Below are positions 13,406 to 23,581 of a stretch of DNA of 30,124 nt, one piece after another (the stretch's first letter is position 1; each line of letters starts with the position of its first letter). The notes below the pieces were generated by a model that saw only the letters and a program-made list of their open reading frames with translations, had not been told where the DNA came from and did not search any database. The stretch covers positions 1 through 30,124 of the forward strand of contig JAFWUC010000001.1 in NCBI GenBank assembly GCA_017518705.1, written 5' to 3'. Origin of the DNA: Clostridia bacterium. Lineage in GTDB: Bacteria; Bacillota_A; Clostridia; Christensenellales; Aristaeellaceae. Made by a program: the position numbers and the translations under genes.

Positions 13406-15028
13406 TCACCTGTAGAAGCAGCTGCCGCCTATGAATTCCCTGAGCAGGGAGTTGAGCGGGATCTCGTCCTCCACGTCGGCGGATTCGATGTAGTTCAGGA
13501 ACTTGACCAGCCTGCGCGCCTGGGCGTAATAGGGCTTGTCCGGGGTCACCGCGCGGAGCTGGTCGAAGATGTACTTTTTGAGTATGGCCAGCTCGTATAC
13601 CAGAGAAGAGTTGATCATCATGTCCGCTTTCTCCTGGAAGGGGAAGATGAACCTGTCCTCGCCCCTTCTCACGCTGCCCCACATGGCCAGCGTGTCCTCC
13701 ACGGGCGTGCCGCGGAAGGCGCTGTCCCGGGCGAGGCGGCGGATCAGGCGCGCGTCGGTGGAACGGATGCGGTTGTGGTCGTCCATGTTCAGGTTGATGA
13801 GCGCGGAAATGTATATCCTGAATTTCTCGCTGTCGGGTATGCTCTGGGTCAGGCGGTCGTTCAGGCCGTGGATGCCCTCGATCAGTATGGGCTGGTCCAG
13901 CCCCACCTTCACCTTGTGGGTGACGCCGGAGCGCTTCTGGGTGACGAAGTCGAAGGTGGGCATGTCCACTTCCTCGCCTTCAAGTATCTGCTTTAGCTGC
14001 CTGTTGATCAGCGGCACGTCCAGCGCCTCCAGGCATTCCAGGTCGGGCTTGCCTTCCTCGTCCAGGGGCACCTGGTCCCGGTCGAGGTAGTAGTCGTCCA
14101 GGGAGAGCTTGACGGGCTTTACGCCATGCACCTTGAGGGCGATCGCCAGGCGGTTGCAGAAGGTGGTCTTGCCGGAAGAGGACGGCCCCGCGATGAGCAC
14201 CAGACGGGATCTCCGGGAGATTATGTTTTCGGCGATCAGGTTGATCTTCATGTCCACCAGCGCTTCGTTCACGCGTATGAACTCCCGTATCTCCCCGCTG
14301 CGGGTCAGGCGGTTAAGGTCGGAGGCGTTCTCAACGCCCAGTATCTTGATCCAGCTGTTGCTTTCGGTGTAGGTCTCAAGCAGCTTCCTCGTGTCGCTCA
14401 GGGGCGCGGGGCGGTCGGGGCGCTCGGGCAGGGGCATCCTGAGCACGAAGCCCTTGGGCACGGCGCTCAGCGCGAACACGCTCACGTACGAGGTGTCCGG
14501 CACCATCACGCCGTAAAAGTAATTCTTGATCCCGTCGCATTCGTACAGGCGGAACGTGGGCTTCCGCCTCCAGGACAGCAGGTCCGCCTTGTCCGTCTGG
14601 CCCACGGAAGTGAAGTAGGCGATCGCCTCTTCCCGCGAGACCTCGGACAGTGTGAAGGGCAGCGCCTCGGCGCAGATGGCCTTCATCTCCGCTTCGAGCT
14701 TCTTTATCGCGTTCTCGCCCAGGTCGGCGTCCTTGACTGTGACCAGCACGCCCATGCCGTAGGAATTCTCTATCCTGATGCGGGTGCCGGGCAGCAGCCG
14801 GTTCACCGCGCACAGCAGCACGAAGCGCAGGGAGCGCTCGTATATGCGCCTGCCCTCCTCGTCCGAGTAAGTCAGCGCCTGCGCCTCACCTCTCACCGGG
14901 GAATCCAGGCTCTCCGGGCGGCCGCCCACGCACACCGCCAGCACGTCCTTTATCCCGCTTCTCAAGCAGGCGTCCTTCCAGCTTTCGCCTTCCAGAGTTT
15001 CTATCGTCGTATCCTTGTATTTCAGCAT
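13406..15028 (-). CDS. nucleoside (uridine-type) kinase with N-terminal TGS/synthetase-like domains
   Basis: A 540-residue protein of the Clostridial nucleoside kinase type. Residues 1-~60 are a TGS-like domain; ~65-250 resemble the accessory domain of threonyl/alanyl-tRNA synthetases; ~275-480 are a P-loop PRK/uridine kinase domain with GPSSSGKTTF (281-290), VKLSLDDYYLDRD, and ILIEGIHGLND. The kinase part should phosphorylate a nucleoside with ATP or GTP; the role of the N-terminal part is unknown. Its ATG lies just after the HD gene stop, and its GGGAGG site lies inside that gene's last codons, so the two are translationally linked. A nucleotide-salvage role shared with the HD phosphohydrolase is inference. 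Confidence 0.9.
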   Translation of the reverse strand: MLKYKDTTIETLEGESWKDACLRSGIKDVLAVCVGGRPESLDSPVRGEAQALTYSDEEGRRIYERSLRFVLLCAVNRLLPGTRIRIENSYGMGVLVTVKDADLGENAIKKLEAEMKAICAEALPFTLSEVSREEAIAYFTSVGQTDKADLLSWRRKPTFRLYECDGIKNYFYGVMVPDTSYVSVFALSAVPKGFVLRMPLPERPDRPAPLSDTRKLLETYTESNSWIKILGVENASDLNRLTRSGEIREFIRVNEALVDMKINLIAENIISRRSRLVLIAGPSSSGKTTFCNRLAIALKVHGVKPVKLSLDDYYLDRDQVPLDEEGKPDLECLEALDVPLINRQLKQILEGEEVDMPTFDFVTQKRSGVTHKVKVGLDQPILIEGIHGLNDRLTQSIPDSEKFRIYISALINLNMDDHNRIRSTDARLIRRLARDSAFRGTPVEDTLAMWGSVRRGEDRFIFPFQEKADMMINSSLVYELAILKKYIFDQLRAVTPDKPYYAQARRLVKFLNYIESADVEDEIPLNSLLREFIGGSCFYR

Positions 15029-15029
15029 A

Positions 15030-15626
15030 TCAGACCTCCCGTATGTTTTCCGTTTCCGCCCGCAGCCTTAAGGCGAACGCCCGCATGAATTCCAGGCCGT
15101 CTTTCGCCATTTCCCCGGCTTCGGGGGTAAACAGGCTTCGTTTCACGTGTTCCATGTCCCATTCCACGGTCTCGACAGCGCCGCCTTTGCCCGTGAGGGG
15201 CAGACCGTTCGCCGCGCAGTAGGCGATGCCCCGGTATATGCCCACGGCGCCGCACATGTCCAGCTTGTCCGCGTCGAACAACAGCCTTTCCTCTATGCCG
15301 CCCATTTGTGCGTCGCTTCTTCGCGAGTGCGCGGCGATTATCGCCCCGACCCGGCTCGCGAAAGCGCGCGTTTCCCCGTTCTCCAGCAGGAAGCGCTCCG
15401 CCTTTTCGGCGCCCGCCTTAGCGTGGGGCACTTTGGGGTCATTTATCTCCTCCGCACGCCCGCAGTCGTGGAGTATGGCGGCGAAAGTCAGCGCGCGGAC
15501 GTCGGCGCCGGGGTAGTGTTTCGCCAGCTTTAAGCACCTTGAAACTACCCGCCGCACGTGGTCTTCCCCGTGGGTCAGGTCGTTTGGAAACGACAGGGCG
15601 AATTCCCACGCCCGCTCCTCATCCAT
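15030..15626 (-). CDS. HD-domain phosphohydrolase
   Basis: A 198-residue HD-superfamily metal phosphohydrolase. The metal-site motifs appear in order: THGEDHV (first His), AAILHDCGR (the HD pair), VGAIIAAHS (His), and LLFDADKLDMCG (Asp). The set is complete, so activity is likely. Substrates in the family include nucleotides and (p)ppGpp, and none can be assigned. The ATG at 15626 (MDEERAWEF) is preferred; a GTG three codons upstream is possible, and its bases form the GGTGAG site for the ATG. It is first in the five-gene operon and divergent from secDF across a 142-bp promoter region. Confidence 0.85.
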   Translation of the reverse strand: MDEERAWEFALSFPNDLTHGEDHVRRVVSRCLKLAKHYPGADVRALTFAAILHDCGRAEEINDPKVPHAKAGAEKAERFLLENGETRAFASRVGAIIAAHSRRSDAQMGGIEERLLFDADKLDMCGAVGIYRGIAYCAANGLPLTGKGGAVETVEWDMEHVKRSLFTPEAGEMAKDGLEFMRAFALRLRAETENIREV

Positions 15627-15647
15627 GCTTCTCACCGCCTTTACATT

Positions 15648-15656
15648 ATTTTACCA
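15648..15656 (-). promoter_or_regulatory. candidate extended -10 promoter of the HD/nucleoside kinase operon
   Basis: On the minus strand TGGTAAAAT, a TGn extended -10 joined to TAAAAT (plus 15648-15653), lies ~22 bp before the ATG. No good -35 was found. If used, the leader would be only ~15 nt. Confidence 0.45.
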
Positions 15657-15702
15657 CAAAACTTTCCGAAATGCCATACTTCCCCTCCGCTTCCGCCCAA
15701 GA

Positions 15703-15731
15703 TTGACATATTTCGTTTTTGGCTATATAAT
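15703..15731 (+). promoter_or_regulatory. sigma-A promoter of the secDF-recJ-relA operon
   Basis: A perfect TTGACA (15703-15708), a 17-bp spacer and a perfect TATAAT (15726-15731). The start is expected near 15738, ~31 nt ahead of the secDF ATG. No other promoter as good is visible through the seven-gene run. Confidence 0.9.
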
Positions 15732-15768
15732 ATGTTGATAAAATGGGATAGTATATTATGGAGGCAGA

Positions 15769-18003
15769 ATGAAGTCCAAGAATCTTGTCGCGCTGATCAT
15801 AGCGGTGATACTCACCGCGGCGCTGGTATTCGTTACCGTAAACGGATTGTCCTTCGGCGACACCGAGCTGGTAAAACCCGTGAACCGGGCGCTCAGCCTG
15901 GGGCTCGACCTCAGGGGCGGCGTGTACACCGTGTTCCGCGCCGAAAAGGGCGAAGACGACGAAACCGAGTTTCCCTCCAAGCTGGCGGCGACCCGGGACG
16001 TGCTCATCAACCGCCTGTCCTCCCAGGGCTACACCGAAGCCAGCGTGAGCCTGCAGGGCGAGGACGCGCTGAGGGTTGAGATACCCGACGTGACCGATCC
16101 GTCCGCGGTGGTAAAGCTGATCGGCACCCCCGCGCACCTGGAGTTCAGGGAGCCCAGCGGGCGCGTGATAATGGAAGGCAAGGACCTGGTCCGCGTCTCC
16201 CCCACGCTCGATACCACCTCCAACCGCTACGTGGTAAGCTTTAAGCTCTCCGACGAAGCGGCCATTGCTTTTGCCAACGCCACCGGCCGGCTGGTCGGCC
16301 GTCCCATCAGCATAGTGCTGGACGGGGTCGTGATCTCCGCGCCCCAGGTGTCCCAGCGCATAAGCGGCGGGCAGGGCCAGATCACCCTGGGCAGCGCAAT
16401 GACGCTGCAGGAGAGCTTCGAGGAAGCCACCAACCTGTCGATGCTGATAATGAGCGGCGCGCTGCCCCTTGACATACACGAGGCCGAGACCCGCGCCATC
16501 TCCGCCACGCTGGGCGAAGACGCCATAGTCAAGGCGGTGCGGGCGGGCATAATCGGCATGGCGCTGGTCATGCTGTTCATGCTGATCGTTTACCGGCTGC
16601 CCGGCCTTATGGCGGACATCGCGCTCATCTGGTACATCTGCGTGGTGATGCTGCTGCTGGGCGCGTTCAAGATCCAGCTCACCCTGCCGGGCCTGGCGGG
16701 CATACTTCTGGGCATAGGCATGGCGGTGGACGCCAACGTGGTCATATTCGAGCGCTTCCGCGACGAGCTCCGATCCGGCGAAAACACCCTTGCCGAAGCG
16801 GTGCAGGCGGGCTTCAAAAACGCACTGTCCGCCATACTCGACGGCAACATAACCACCCTTATCGCCGCCTTCGTGCTCATGTTCTTCGGCACGGGCTCGG
16901 TAAAGGGCTTCAGCTACACCCTGGCGGTGAGCGTGTTCGTGAGCGTGTTTTCCGCCCTGGTCATCTCCCGGCTGCTTCTGTCACAGGCGGTGGGTCTGGG
17001 CACCGAAAAACTCAGCCTCTACACCCGTCCTTTCCGCACCTCCACAAAGTTTTCCGCCGTCAAACTGTACAAAAAGCTCAGGCTGGTGCCCGTGGCCATA
17101 ATCCTGATAGCGCTGGTGGTTTCCGTCGCGGGCGGGCTCAGGCTGGGCCTGGACTTTACCGGCGGCACCATGCTGGAGTATGAAGTCAACGCGCCTTTCG
17201 AGACCGCGGACGTCACCGCCCTCATCCGCCAGAGGGGCTTTACCGACAGCCAGGTCAGCAAACTGCAGACCGAACAGGGCATGACGGGCCTGCTCATCCG
17301 CCTCAAGCTGGACGAAAACGACTCCACCACCGAAAAGATACTGGACGAGCTAAACGCCGCCCTGAAAGACAAATATCCCGACATCGCCTTCAAGAGCATG
17401 GAGCACGCGGGCGCCACATCCAGCGCCACCCTGGTCAAAAACGCGCTCAAATCCCTGGCCTGGGCGCTGGGGCTGATGCTCATATACATCGCCATCCGCT
17501 TCGACCTGCCCAGCGGCCTTGCCGCGCTGATCGCGCTGGCGCACGACGCGCTGATAATGAGCGCATTCATGATATTCATGGGCCACTGGTACCAGATCAA
17601 CTCCTCCTTCATAGCGGCGCTGCTCACCATTGTGGGCTATTCCATAAACGACACCATAGTGGTGTTCGACCGCGTGCGCGAGAACGCCAAGCTGATGAAA
17701 GACGCGGACAAGCCCCTGATAGTCGACACCTCCGTCAGCCAGTCCCTGTCCCGCACCGTGAACACTACAGTCACCACCCTGATGACCGTGGTGCTCATGT
17801 ACGTGCTGGGCGCGGCGAGCATAAGGGAATTCACCTTCCCGCTGATAATCGGCATGCTGGCGGGCACCGTGTCCTCCAACCTGATCGCCGCTCCGCTGTG
17901 GGTGAGGCTCAAGACGAATTCGGACAAGCGCAAGGCCCGCCGCGCGGAAAAATACAAGGAAGACGAAGCCATCGAGCCCGGTCAGAGGAATACGGATGCT
18001 TAG
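15769..18003 (+). CDS. secDF: protein translocase subunit SecDF (fused SecD and SecF)
   Basis: A 744-residue fusion of the two RND-like subunits that help drive Sec-dependent export using the proton gradient. The SecD half has an N-terminal anchor, SLGLDLRGG (43-51), a periplasmic-type P1 region, and the membrane motif GIGMAVDANVVIFERFRDEL. The SecF half begins near residue 420, with LGLDFTGGTMLEYEV, then IVGYSINDTIVVFDRVREN. Twelve membrane segments are expected. SecD and SecF are separate in many Clostridia, so the single-chain form is notable but known, for example in Bacillus. AUGGAGGC precedes the ATG. The stop overlaps recJ by 8 bp. Confidence 0.95.
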   Translation: MKSKNLVALIIAVILTAALVFVTVNGLSFGDTELVKPVNRALSLGLDLRGGVYTVFRAEKGEDDETEFPSKLAATRDVLINRLSSQGYTEASVSLQGEDALRVEIPDVTDPSAVVKLIGTPAHLEFREPSGRVIMEGKDLVRVSPTLDTTSNRYVVSFKLSDEAAIAFANATGRLVGRPISIVLDGVVISAPQVSQRISGGQGQITLGSAMTLQESFEEATNLSMLIMSGALPLDIHEAETRAISATLGEDAIVKAVRAGIIGMALVMLFMLIVYRLPGLMADIALIWYICVVMLLLGAFKIQLTLPGLAGILLGIGMAVDANVVIFERFRDELRSGENTLAEAVQAGFKNALSAILDGNITTLIAAFVLMFFGTGSVKGFSYTLAVSVFVSVFSALVISRLLLSQAVGLGTEKLSLYTRPFRTSTKFSAVKLYKKLRLVPVAIILIALVVSVAGGLRLGLDFTGGTMLEYEVNAPFETADVTALIRQRGFTDSQVSKLQTEQGMTGLLIRLKLDENDSTTEKILDELNAALKDKYPDIAFKSMEHAGATSSATLVKNALKSLAWALGLMLIYIAIRFDLPSGLAALIALAHDALIMSAFMIFMGHWYQINSSFIAALLTIVGYSINDTIVVFDRVRENAKLMKDADKPLIVDTSVSQSLSRTVNTTVTTLMTVVLMYVLGAASIREFTFPLIIGMLAGTVSSNLIAAPLWVRLKTNSDKRKARRAEKYKEDEAIEPGQRNTDA

Positions 18004-20311
18004 GCTCAGGCAGCTTAGGCCCCCGGAAGGCGTCTTCTGGGAGCGTCCAGCCGAAATGCACCCCCTACTCTACCGCATGCTGCTGAACCGGGGCATAGAC
18101 AGCCCCGAAGCGGCAAAGCGCTTTCTGCGTCCCGGGCGGGACCAGCTGCTGGACCCCTTCCTGTTGAGCGACATGGGCAGGGCGGCAAAGCTGATAAACG
18201 AAGCGCTGGATGCGGGCGAACACATCTGCGTGTACGGGGATTACGACGTGGACGGGGTGTGCGCCAGCGCCATACTCTCCCTTTACCTGCGGGAAAGGGG
18301 CTCGGACGTGAGCGTGTACCTGCCCTCCCGCCACAAGGAAGGCTACGGCCTTAACGCCGACGCGGTGGAGCACCTGGCGGTAAACGGCGGCCTGCTCATA
18401 ACGGTGGACTGCGGCATCACCTCCTGCGAACTGGTGGAGCAGGCCCGAAAATCCGGGCTAAAGGTGATAGTCACCGACCACCACCGCCCCGGCGAGAACC
18501 TGCCCGACTGCCCCACCGTGAACCCGCTGCTTAACGGCTATCCCTTCGGATACCTGTGCGGCGCGGGCGTGGCGTTCAAGCTGGTGGAGGCGCTGGGCGG
18601 CCGGGAAAAGGCGATGGAGTACATAGACCTGGCGTGCCTGGCCACCATCGCGGACATAGTGCCCCTCAAGGACGAAAACCGGGTGATCGCCGCCCTGGGC
18701 CTCAAAAAGATGAACCTGTCCATGCGGCCGGGGCTGCGCGCCCTGTGCGAGACGGCGGGACTGGCCGACAGGGAACTGGGCGCGGGCAACGTGGCGTTCC
18801 AGCTCTCCCCCCGCATAAACGCCGCGGGGCGCATGGGCGACGCGCTTCTGAGCTACCGCCTGCTCACCCAGACCGATTACGCCAAATGCCTTGAGCTGGC
18901 GCTGGAGCTGGACGAACTCAATTCTTCCCGCAGGAGCGAGGAGACCCGCGCTTTCGCGGAGGCGGAAAGCCAGCTGACTGACTGGGATTTCAGCCGCGAC
19001 CCCGTCATCATAGTCAAAGGCGAGGGCTGGAACTCCGGCGTTATAGGCCTGGCCGCCAGCAAGCTCACCGAAAAGTACCACTGCCCCAGCGTGGTGCTCA
19101 CCAAGGAAAACCCGGACGACGAATTCTATACCGGCTCCTGCCGTTCCATAGAGGGCGTGAGCATCCACGACGCCCTGACCAACGTGAAGGAATACCTGCT
19201 GCGCTTCGGCGGCCACGAGATGGCGGCGGGGCTGCGGGTAAGCGCGGACAGGCTGGACGGCTTCGCCCGTGCCATAAACGAGTACGTATCGAAGACCCAC
19301 GACCGGAACAAATGGATCCCCCGGGTGGAATACGACCTGATGTGCGATCCGGGCGAACTGGACGTGGAAGTGACCAGGCTGCTTAACGCTTTCGAGCCCA
19401 CCGGCTGCCAGAATCCCCCGCCCGTGCTGCTCAGCGAGGGCGAGATGGCGGAATGCCGCGGCGTAGGCCGCGAAGGCGAGCACCTCAAGTTCGCCCTGGC
19501 GGGAGAAAAGGGCCGGCTGCCGGGCATCTGGTTCCGGGCGGCGGACAAACTGAGCCTCGCGGGCTCCCGGGTGCAGCTCGTATACTCTCCGGGGATAAAC
19601 GAGTTCCGCGGCGCGGTGACGGTGCAGGCGCTGGCAAAGTGCGCAGTGCCGCTGGTGCCCTCCCTAAGCGCCGCCCAGGACCCCGCCGCTTTCGGCGCGT
19701 TCGTCGATACGCTCACGATCGCCCCACCCCAGGGCGACGCCCGGCTCGAGGACGTGCAGCGTGAGTTTTCCTCCGGTCTGTATTCCCGCTGCGTCATCTG
19801 CGCGGACGGGGAAAGTGCCCGTGCGGTAATGGAAAAGCTGGACGGGGAGTACGACCTGAGCTTCGGGGAGTTTCCCCGGGACATAAGGGGCTTCAACTGC
19901 GTAACGGTCTGCCCCGCATCCCCTCCTCCCGCGCGCTTTAAGCGGGTTTATTACGCGGGAGTGCTCAAGGGGCTATGCGGGGGCGGCATACAGATAAAGG
20001 GGCTGCCCGCGGCGCAGGCGTTCACCTGCTGTCCCGACACCGACGCGCTCAGGGGGCTGTACCGGGTGCTGCTGGGCATAAGCCGCCTAAGCGAAAAGAT
20101 ATCCGGCATGGACCGGCTGCTGGAACTGGCGCGGGTCCGGGCGGACATATCCCCCATGCAGGCCGTGCTGGGCATAAAGATCCTGTCCCGCATGGGACTC
20201 ATAAGCATAAACGCGGACGCCGGGAACGTTGAGATCGCGGTCTCCCGGGAAAAGAAGTCGCCCGAAGACGACGAACTGTTCAGACTGCTTACGGCGGAGA
20301 GGAGAACATGA
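17996..20311 (+). CDS. recJ: single-stranded-DNA-specific exonuclease RecJ
   Basis: A 771-residue 5'-3' single-strand exonuclease for recombination and repair. The DHH phosphoesterase motifs are GDYDVDGVCAS (81-91), TVDCGI (Asp138), VTDHHRPGE (Asp161, His162, His163) and ATIADIVPL. DHHA1 follows with SPRINAAGRMGDA and RFGGHEMAAGL; an OB-like domain begins near residue 430. The last ~200 residues form a C-terminal extension seen in longer Bacillota RecJ proteins. The ATG lies inside the end of secDF and has AGAGGAA before it. The stop overlaps relA as ATGA, so coupling is likely at both ends. Confidence 0.96.
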   Translation: MLRLRQLRPPEGVFWERPAEMHPLLYRMLLNRGIDSPEAAKRFLRPGRDQLLDPFLLSDMGRAAKLINEALDAGEHICVYGDYDVDGVCASAILSLYLRERGSDVSVYLPSRHKEGYGLNADAVEHLAVNGGLLITVDCGITSCELVEQARKSGLKVIVTDHHRPGENLPDCPTVNPLLNGYPFGYLCGAGVAFKLVEALGGREKAMEYIDLACLATIADIVPLKDENRVIAALGLKKMNLSMRPGLRALCETAGLADRELGAGNVAFQLSPRINAAGRMGDALLSYRLLTQTDYAKCLELALELDELNSSRRSEETRAFAEAESQLTDWDFSRDPVIIVKGEGWNSGVIGLAASKLTEKYHCPSVVLTKENPDDEFYTGSCRSIEGVSIHDALTNVKEYLLRFGGHEMAAGLRVSADRLDGFARAINEYVSKTHDRNKWIPRVEYDLMCDPGELDVEVTRLLNAFEPTGCQNPPPVLLSEGEMAECRGVGREGEHLKFALAGEKGRLPGIWFRAADKLSLAGSRVQLVYSPGINEFRGAVTVQALAKCAVPLVPSLSAAQDPAAFGAFVDTLTIAPPQGDARLEDVQREFSSGLYSRCVICADGESARAVMEKLDGEYDLSFGEFPRDIRGFNCVTVCPASPPPARFKRVYYAGVLKGLCGGGIQIKGLPAAQAFTCCPDTDALRGLYRVLLGISRLSEKISGMDRLLELARVRADISPMQAVLGIKILSRMGLISINADAGNVEIAVSREKKSPEDDELFRLLTAERRT

Positions 20312-22515
20312 GCCAGGAATACGCTGCCGATACCAATCCCAACCGCGTAGTGCCGCTGGAGGAGATAGTCTCCCACACCCGGCGCTACCATCCCCGGGAC
20401 GATATGGAGATCATCTCCCGGGCGTACGAGTATGCCAAGGAGGCGCATGCGGGCCAGGTGCGCATGAGCGGGGAGCCCTACTTCAGCCACCCCACCAACG
20501 TGGCGCTCATACTGGCGGACATAATGATGGACCCCGCCACCATCGCCGCAGGCCTGCTGCACGACGTGGTGGAGGACGTGGAAGGCGTCACCGGAGAGAC
20601 CATAGAAAAGCTGTTCTCCGCTGAGATCGGCCAGATGGTGGACGGCGTGACCAAGCTCAACCACGTGGACTTCTTCTCCAAGCACCAGCAGAAGACCGAG
20701 TCCATAAGGAAGATGTTCATGGCCATGGCCAAGGAGATCCGCGTGGTGCTGATCAAACTGGCGGACCGCCTGCACAACATGCGCACCCTGGACACCCAGA
20801 AGCCCCAGCGCAGGCAGGACATCGCCCAGGAGACGCTGGACATATACGCGCCCCTCGCCCACCGTCTGGGCGTTTACGCGATAAAGAGCGAGCTTGAAGA
20901 CCTGTGCCTCAAATACCTGGATCCCGCCGAGTACATGCTCATCAAGCAGAAGACCGACGAAAACGCCCCCGCCCAGCAGAAGCTGATAAGCGACATACAG
21001 AGGGACCTGAAAGCCGCCCTGGAAGCCGAGGGGCTCAAGGGCTTCGAGATCAGCGGGCGCATAAAGCACACCTACTCCATATACCGCAAGATGAAGGCCC
21101 AGAAAAAGACCTACGAGCAGATCATGGACCTGGTGGCGGTCAGGGTGGTGGTGGAGCAGTTAAGCGACTGCTACAGCGTGCTGGGCATCGTGCACAGCAT
21201 CTGGCAGCCCATGCCCGACCGCATCAAGGACTATATCCATTCCCCCAAGTACGGCATCTACCAGAGCCTGCATACCACCGTTATAGACAAAAGCGGCCAG
21301 AGGTTCGAGGTGCAGATCAGGACGTTCGAGATGCACCAGAACGCGGAATACGGCATCGCCGCCCACTGGCGGTATAAAGAGGGCCGCGCCGCGGACGAAC
21401 TGGACGACAAGCTCTCCTGGCTCAGGCGCATCATCGACTGGTCCAGCGAGACCGGCGACGCGGACGAGTTTTCCACCTTCCTGCGCACCGACCTGTTCCA
21501 GGACGACGTGTACGTGTCCACCCCAGCGGGAGACATCATCTCCCTGCCCAGGGGCGCCACTCCCATCGACTTCGCCTACCGCATCCACACCGCCGTGGGC
21601 AACCGCTGCGTGGGCGCCCGCGTGGACAGGAAAATGGTGCCCCTGTCAACCAAGCTGGAAAGCGGCAACCTGGTGGAAGTCATCACCTCCGCCGCCTCGA
21701 AGGGCCCGTCCCTGGACTGGCTGAACATAGTGGTCACGGGCGAAGCCAAGGCCAAGATACGCGCCTTCCTCAAAAACGCGTCCAAGGACGAGAACCTCGC
21801 CCGGGGCAGGGACCTGATCGAGCGCGAGCTCAAGCGCATGGGTCTGAACTATGTGGATCTGTTCAAGACCGAGTTTTTGGAGACCCTGTACCGCCGCTAT
21901 TCCCTGTCGGGCCTGGACGACCTGTACGTCACGGTGGGCTTCGGCGGCCTGAGCGCGCCCCAGATAATCAACCGCCTGAACGACGAGTACCGCAAGAGCG
22001 TCAAACAGGAAGCCAAGCCCATCGAGAGCCTGCCCGAAAAGGTGCCCGCAAAGCCCCGCACCCACACCACCCAGGGCGTGGAAGTGGAGGGCGACGCCAG
22101 CATGCTGGTCAGGTTCGCCCGCTGCTGCAATCCCCTGCCCGGGGACAAGATCGTGGGCTACGTGACCAACGGCAGGGGCGTGAGCATCCACAGGGCGGAC
22201 TGCGTGAACATGCTGGACGGCTCCATAGAGCCCGGGCGCATGGTGCGCGTAAACTGGGCGAGCGAGGGCAAGAGCAGCTACGAGGCGGAGATTCAGGTCC
22301 GCAGCTACGACAAGGTGGGCCTGCTGGGCGACCTGAGCAATCTGTTCGCGAACCTGGAGGTGCCGCTTCTGGCGGTAGCCGCCCGCAGCCTCAGGAACGG
22401 CACCAGCCAGATCAACCTTACTTTGGAGATCAAGGACACCGGCCAGCTGGACAAGGTCATCCGTCAGCTGCAGAAGCGCAGCGACATACTTGAAGTGTTC
22501 AGGACCGGAATGTAA
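20308..22515 (+). CDS. relA: bifunctional (p)ppGpp synthetase/hydrolase, RelA/SpoT family
   Basis: A 735-residue stringent-response enzyme. The hydrolase HD domain is intact (His61, GLLHDVVED with His85-Asp86, [11 protein letters not shown] with Asp153). The synthetase domain has [30 protein letters not shown] and [20 protein letters not shown]. The linker AQKKTYEQI is basic, as in bifunctional Rel rather than the acidic form of monofunctional RelA. TGS (about 390-450, [20 protein letters not shown]), the zinc-finger-like region ([12 protein letters not shown]) and a C-terminal ACT domain follow. It should make and degrade (p)ppGpp in response to stalled ribosomes. It overlaps recJ by 4 bp, with GAGAGGAG upstream. 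Confidence 0.96.
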   Translation: MSQEYAADTNPNRVVPLEEIVSHTRRYHPRDDMEIISRAYEYAKEAHAGQVRMSGEPYFSHPTNVALILADIMMDPATIAAGLLHDVVEDVEGVTGETIEKLFSAEIGQMVDGVTKLNHVDFFSKHQQKTESIRKMFMAMAKEIRVVLIKLADRLHNMRTLDTQKPQRRQDIAQETLDIYAPLAHRLGVYAIKSELEDLCLKYLDPAEYMLIKQKTDENAPAQQKLISDIQRDLKAALEAEGLKGFEISGRIKHTYSIYRKMKAQKKTYEQIMDLVAVRVVVEQLSDCYSVLGIVHSIWQPMPDRIKDYIHSPKYGIYQSLHTTVIDKSGQRFEVQIRTFEMHQNAEYGIAAHWRYKEGRAADELDDKLSWLRRIIDWSSETGDADEFSTFLRTDLFQDDVYVSTPAGDIISLPRGATPIDFAYRIHTAVGNRCVGARVDRKMVPLSTKLESGNLVEVITSAASKGPSLDWLNIVVTGEAKAKIRAFLKNASKDENLARGRDLIERELKRMGLNYVDLFKTEFLETLYRRYSLSGLDDLYVTVGFGGLSAPQIINRLNDEYRKSVKQEAKPIESLPEKVPAKPRTHTTQGVEVEGDASMLVRFARCCNPLPGDKIVGYVTNGRGVSIHRADCVNMLDGSIEPGRMVRVNWASEGKSSYEAEIQVRSYDKVGLLGDLSNLFANLEVPLLAVAARSLRNGTSQINLTLEIKDTGQLDKVIRQLQKRSDILEVFRTGM

Positions 22516-22529
22516 ACGGAGGAGACCGA

Positions 22530-22979
22530 ATGCGCGCGGTAGTGCAAAGGGTAAACTATTCGTTCGTGGACGTGGAAGGCGAGACCGTGGGCCGGATCGG
22601 CAGGGGCTATATGGTCCTGCTGGGCGCCATGGAGGGCGACACGGAGACGGACGCGGACTATATCATAAAAAAGGTCGCGGGCCTCAGGGTATTCGAGGAC
22701 GAAAACGGCAAGATGAACCTGTCCGTGGGCGACGTGGGCGGCGGCGTGCTGCTGGTGAGCCAGTTCACTCTGGCGGGAGACGCCCGGCACGGGAACCGTC
22801 CCTCTTTTTCCTGCGCGCTGGAGCCCGAAAGCGCCCGGAAACTGTGCGACTACGTGGCGGACGGGCTTAAAAAGCTGAACATACCCGTTGAGACGGGAGT
22901 GTTCCGCGCCCACATGGAAGTCACGCTGCTCAACGACGGCCCCGTCACCATACTGCTGGACAGCCGAAAGGAATTCTGA
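22530..22979 (+). CDS. dtd: D-aminoacyl-tRNA deacylase
   Basis: A 149-residue DTD that removes D-amino acids (and glycine) mischarged on tRNA. Diagnostic motifs are VSQFTL (76-81), the GNRPSF motif (88-93) and the C-terminal [11 protein letters not shown] with the Gly-cisPro pair. Length and the MRAVVQRV start match the family. GGAGGAGA lies before the ATG, 14 bp after the relA stop. relA-dtd adjacency is widely conserved in Bacillota. Confidence 0.96.
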   Translation: MRAVVQRVNYSFVDVEGETVGRIGRGYMVLLGAMEGDTETDADYIIKKVAGLRVFEDENGKMNLSVGDVGGGVLLVSQFTLAGDARHGNRPSFSCALEPESARKLCDYVADGLKKLNIPVETGVFRAHMEVTLLNDGPVTILLDSRKEF

Positions 22980-23581
22980 TGGAGATATCGGTAAGGGCTA
23001 TAGGCGAATGCGCCGCCAACTGCTACATAATCGAAAAAACGCTCATGCTCGACCCCGGCGACGATACCCGGGCCATCGACCGTTTCATAGCCGATACGGG
23101 CGCCGACATAAAGACCGTGATAATCACCCACGGCCATTTCGACCACCTGCTGGGCGCCGCGCACATGAAGGAAAAGTACGCCTGCGAGATCCTGATATCG
23201 GAAAAAGACGCGCCCGCGCTGTACAACAAAAGCGCCGCCATCGTGCCCGATTTCGCCCTTACGCCCTTCACTCCCATACACGCGGACGCCCTGCTTGAGC
23301 CGGGCAGGACCGAGCTGCTGGGGCGCGAGTGCGATGTGATTGCTACCCCGGGCCACACTCCCGGGGGCATCTGCCTGTATTTCCCCGCGGAAAAGGCGCT
23401 GTTTACCGGGGACACGCTGTTCGCCCACGGCTACGGGCGCACGGATTTCCCGGGCGGCGACATGAGCAAGCTCATAGAGTCGCTGCGCAAACTGCTTGAA
23501 ATGGACGGCGATATAACCGTGTATTCCGGTCACGGTGAGGCCGCCACCATCGCGCAGATTAGGCGGGGGTATTACAGATGA
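22979..23581 (+). CDS. MBL-fold metallo-hydrolase (glyoxalase II-like)
   Basis: A 200-residue metallo-beta-lactamase-fold hydrolase. The metal motif is THGHFDH (His51, His53, Asp55, His56), followed by TPGHTPGG (His126), GDTLFAHGYGRTD (Asp145) and SGHGE (His185), a full binuclear site. It resembles YqgX-type small glyoxalase II-like enzymes, which lie next to dtd and hemZ in many Clostridia; the natural substrate is unproven. Its ATG shares one base with the dtd TGA, and its stop overlaps hemZ as ATGA. Confidence 0.9.
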   Translation: MEISVRAIGECAANCYIIEKTLMLDPGDDTRAIDRFIADTGADIKTVIITHGHFDHLLGAAHMKEKYACEILISEKDAPALYNKSAAIVPDFALTPFTPIHADALLEPGRTELLGRECDVIATPGHTPGGICLYFPAEKALFTGDTLFAHGYGRTDFPGGDMSKLIESLRKLLEMDGDITVYSGHGEAATIAQIRRGYYR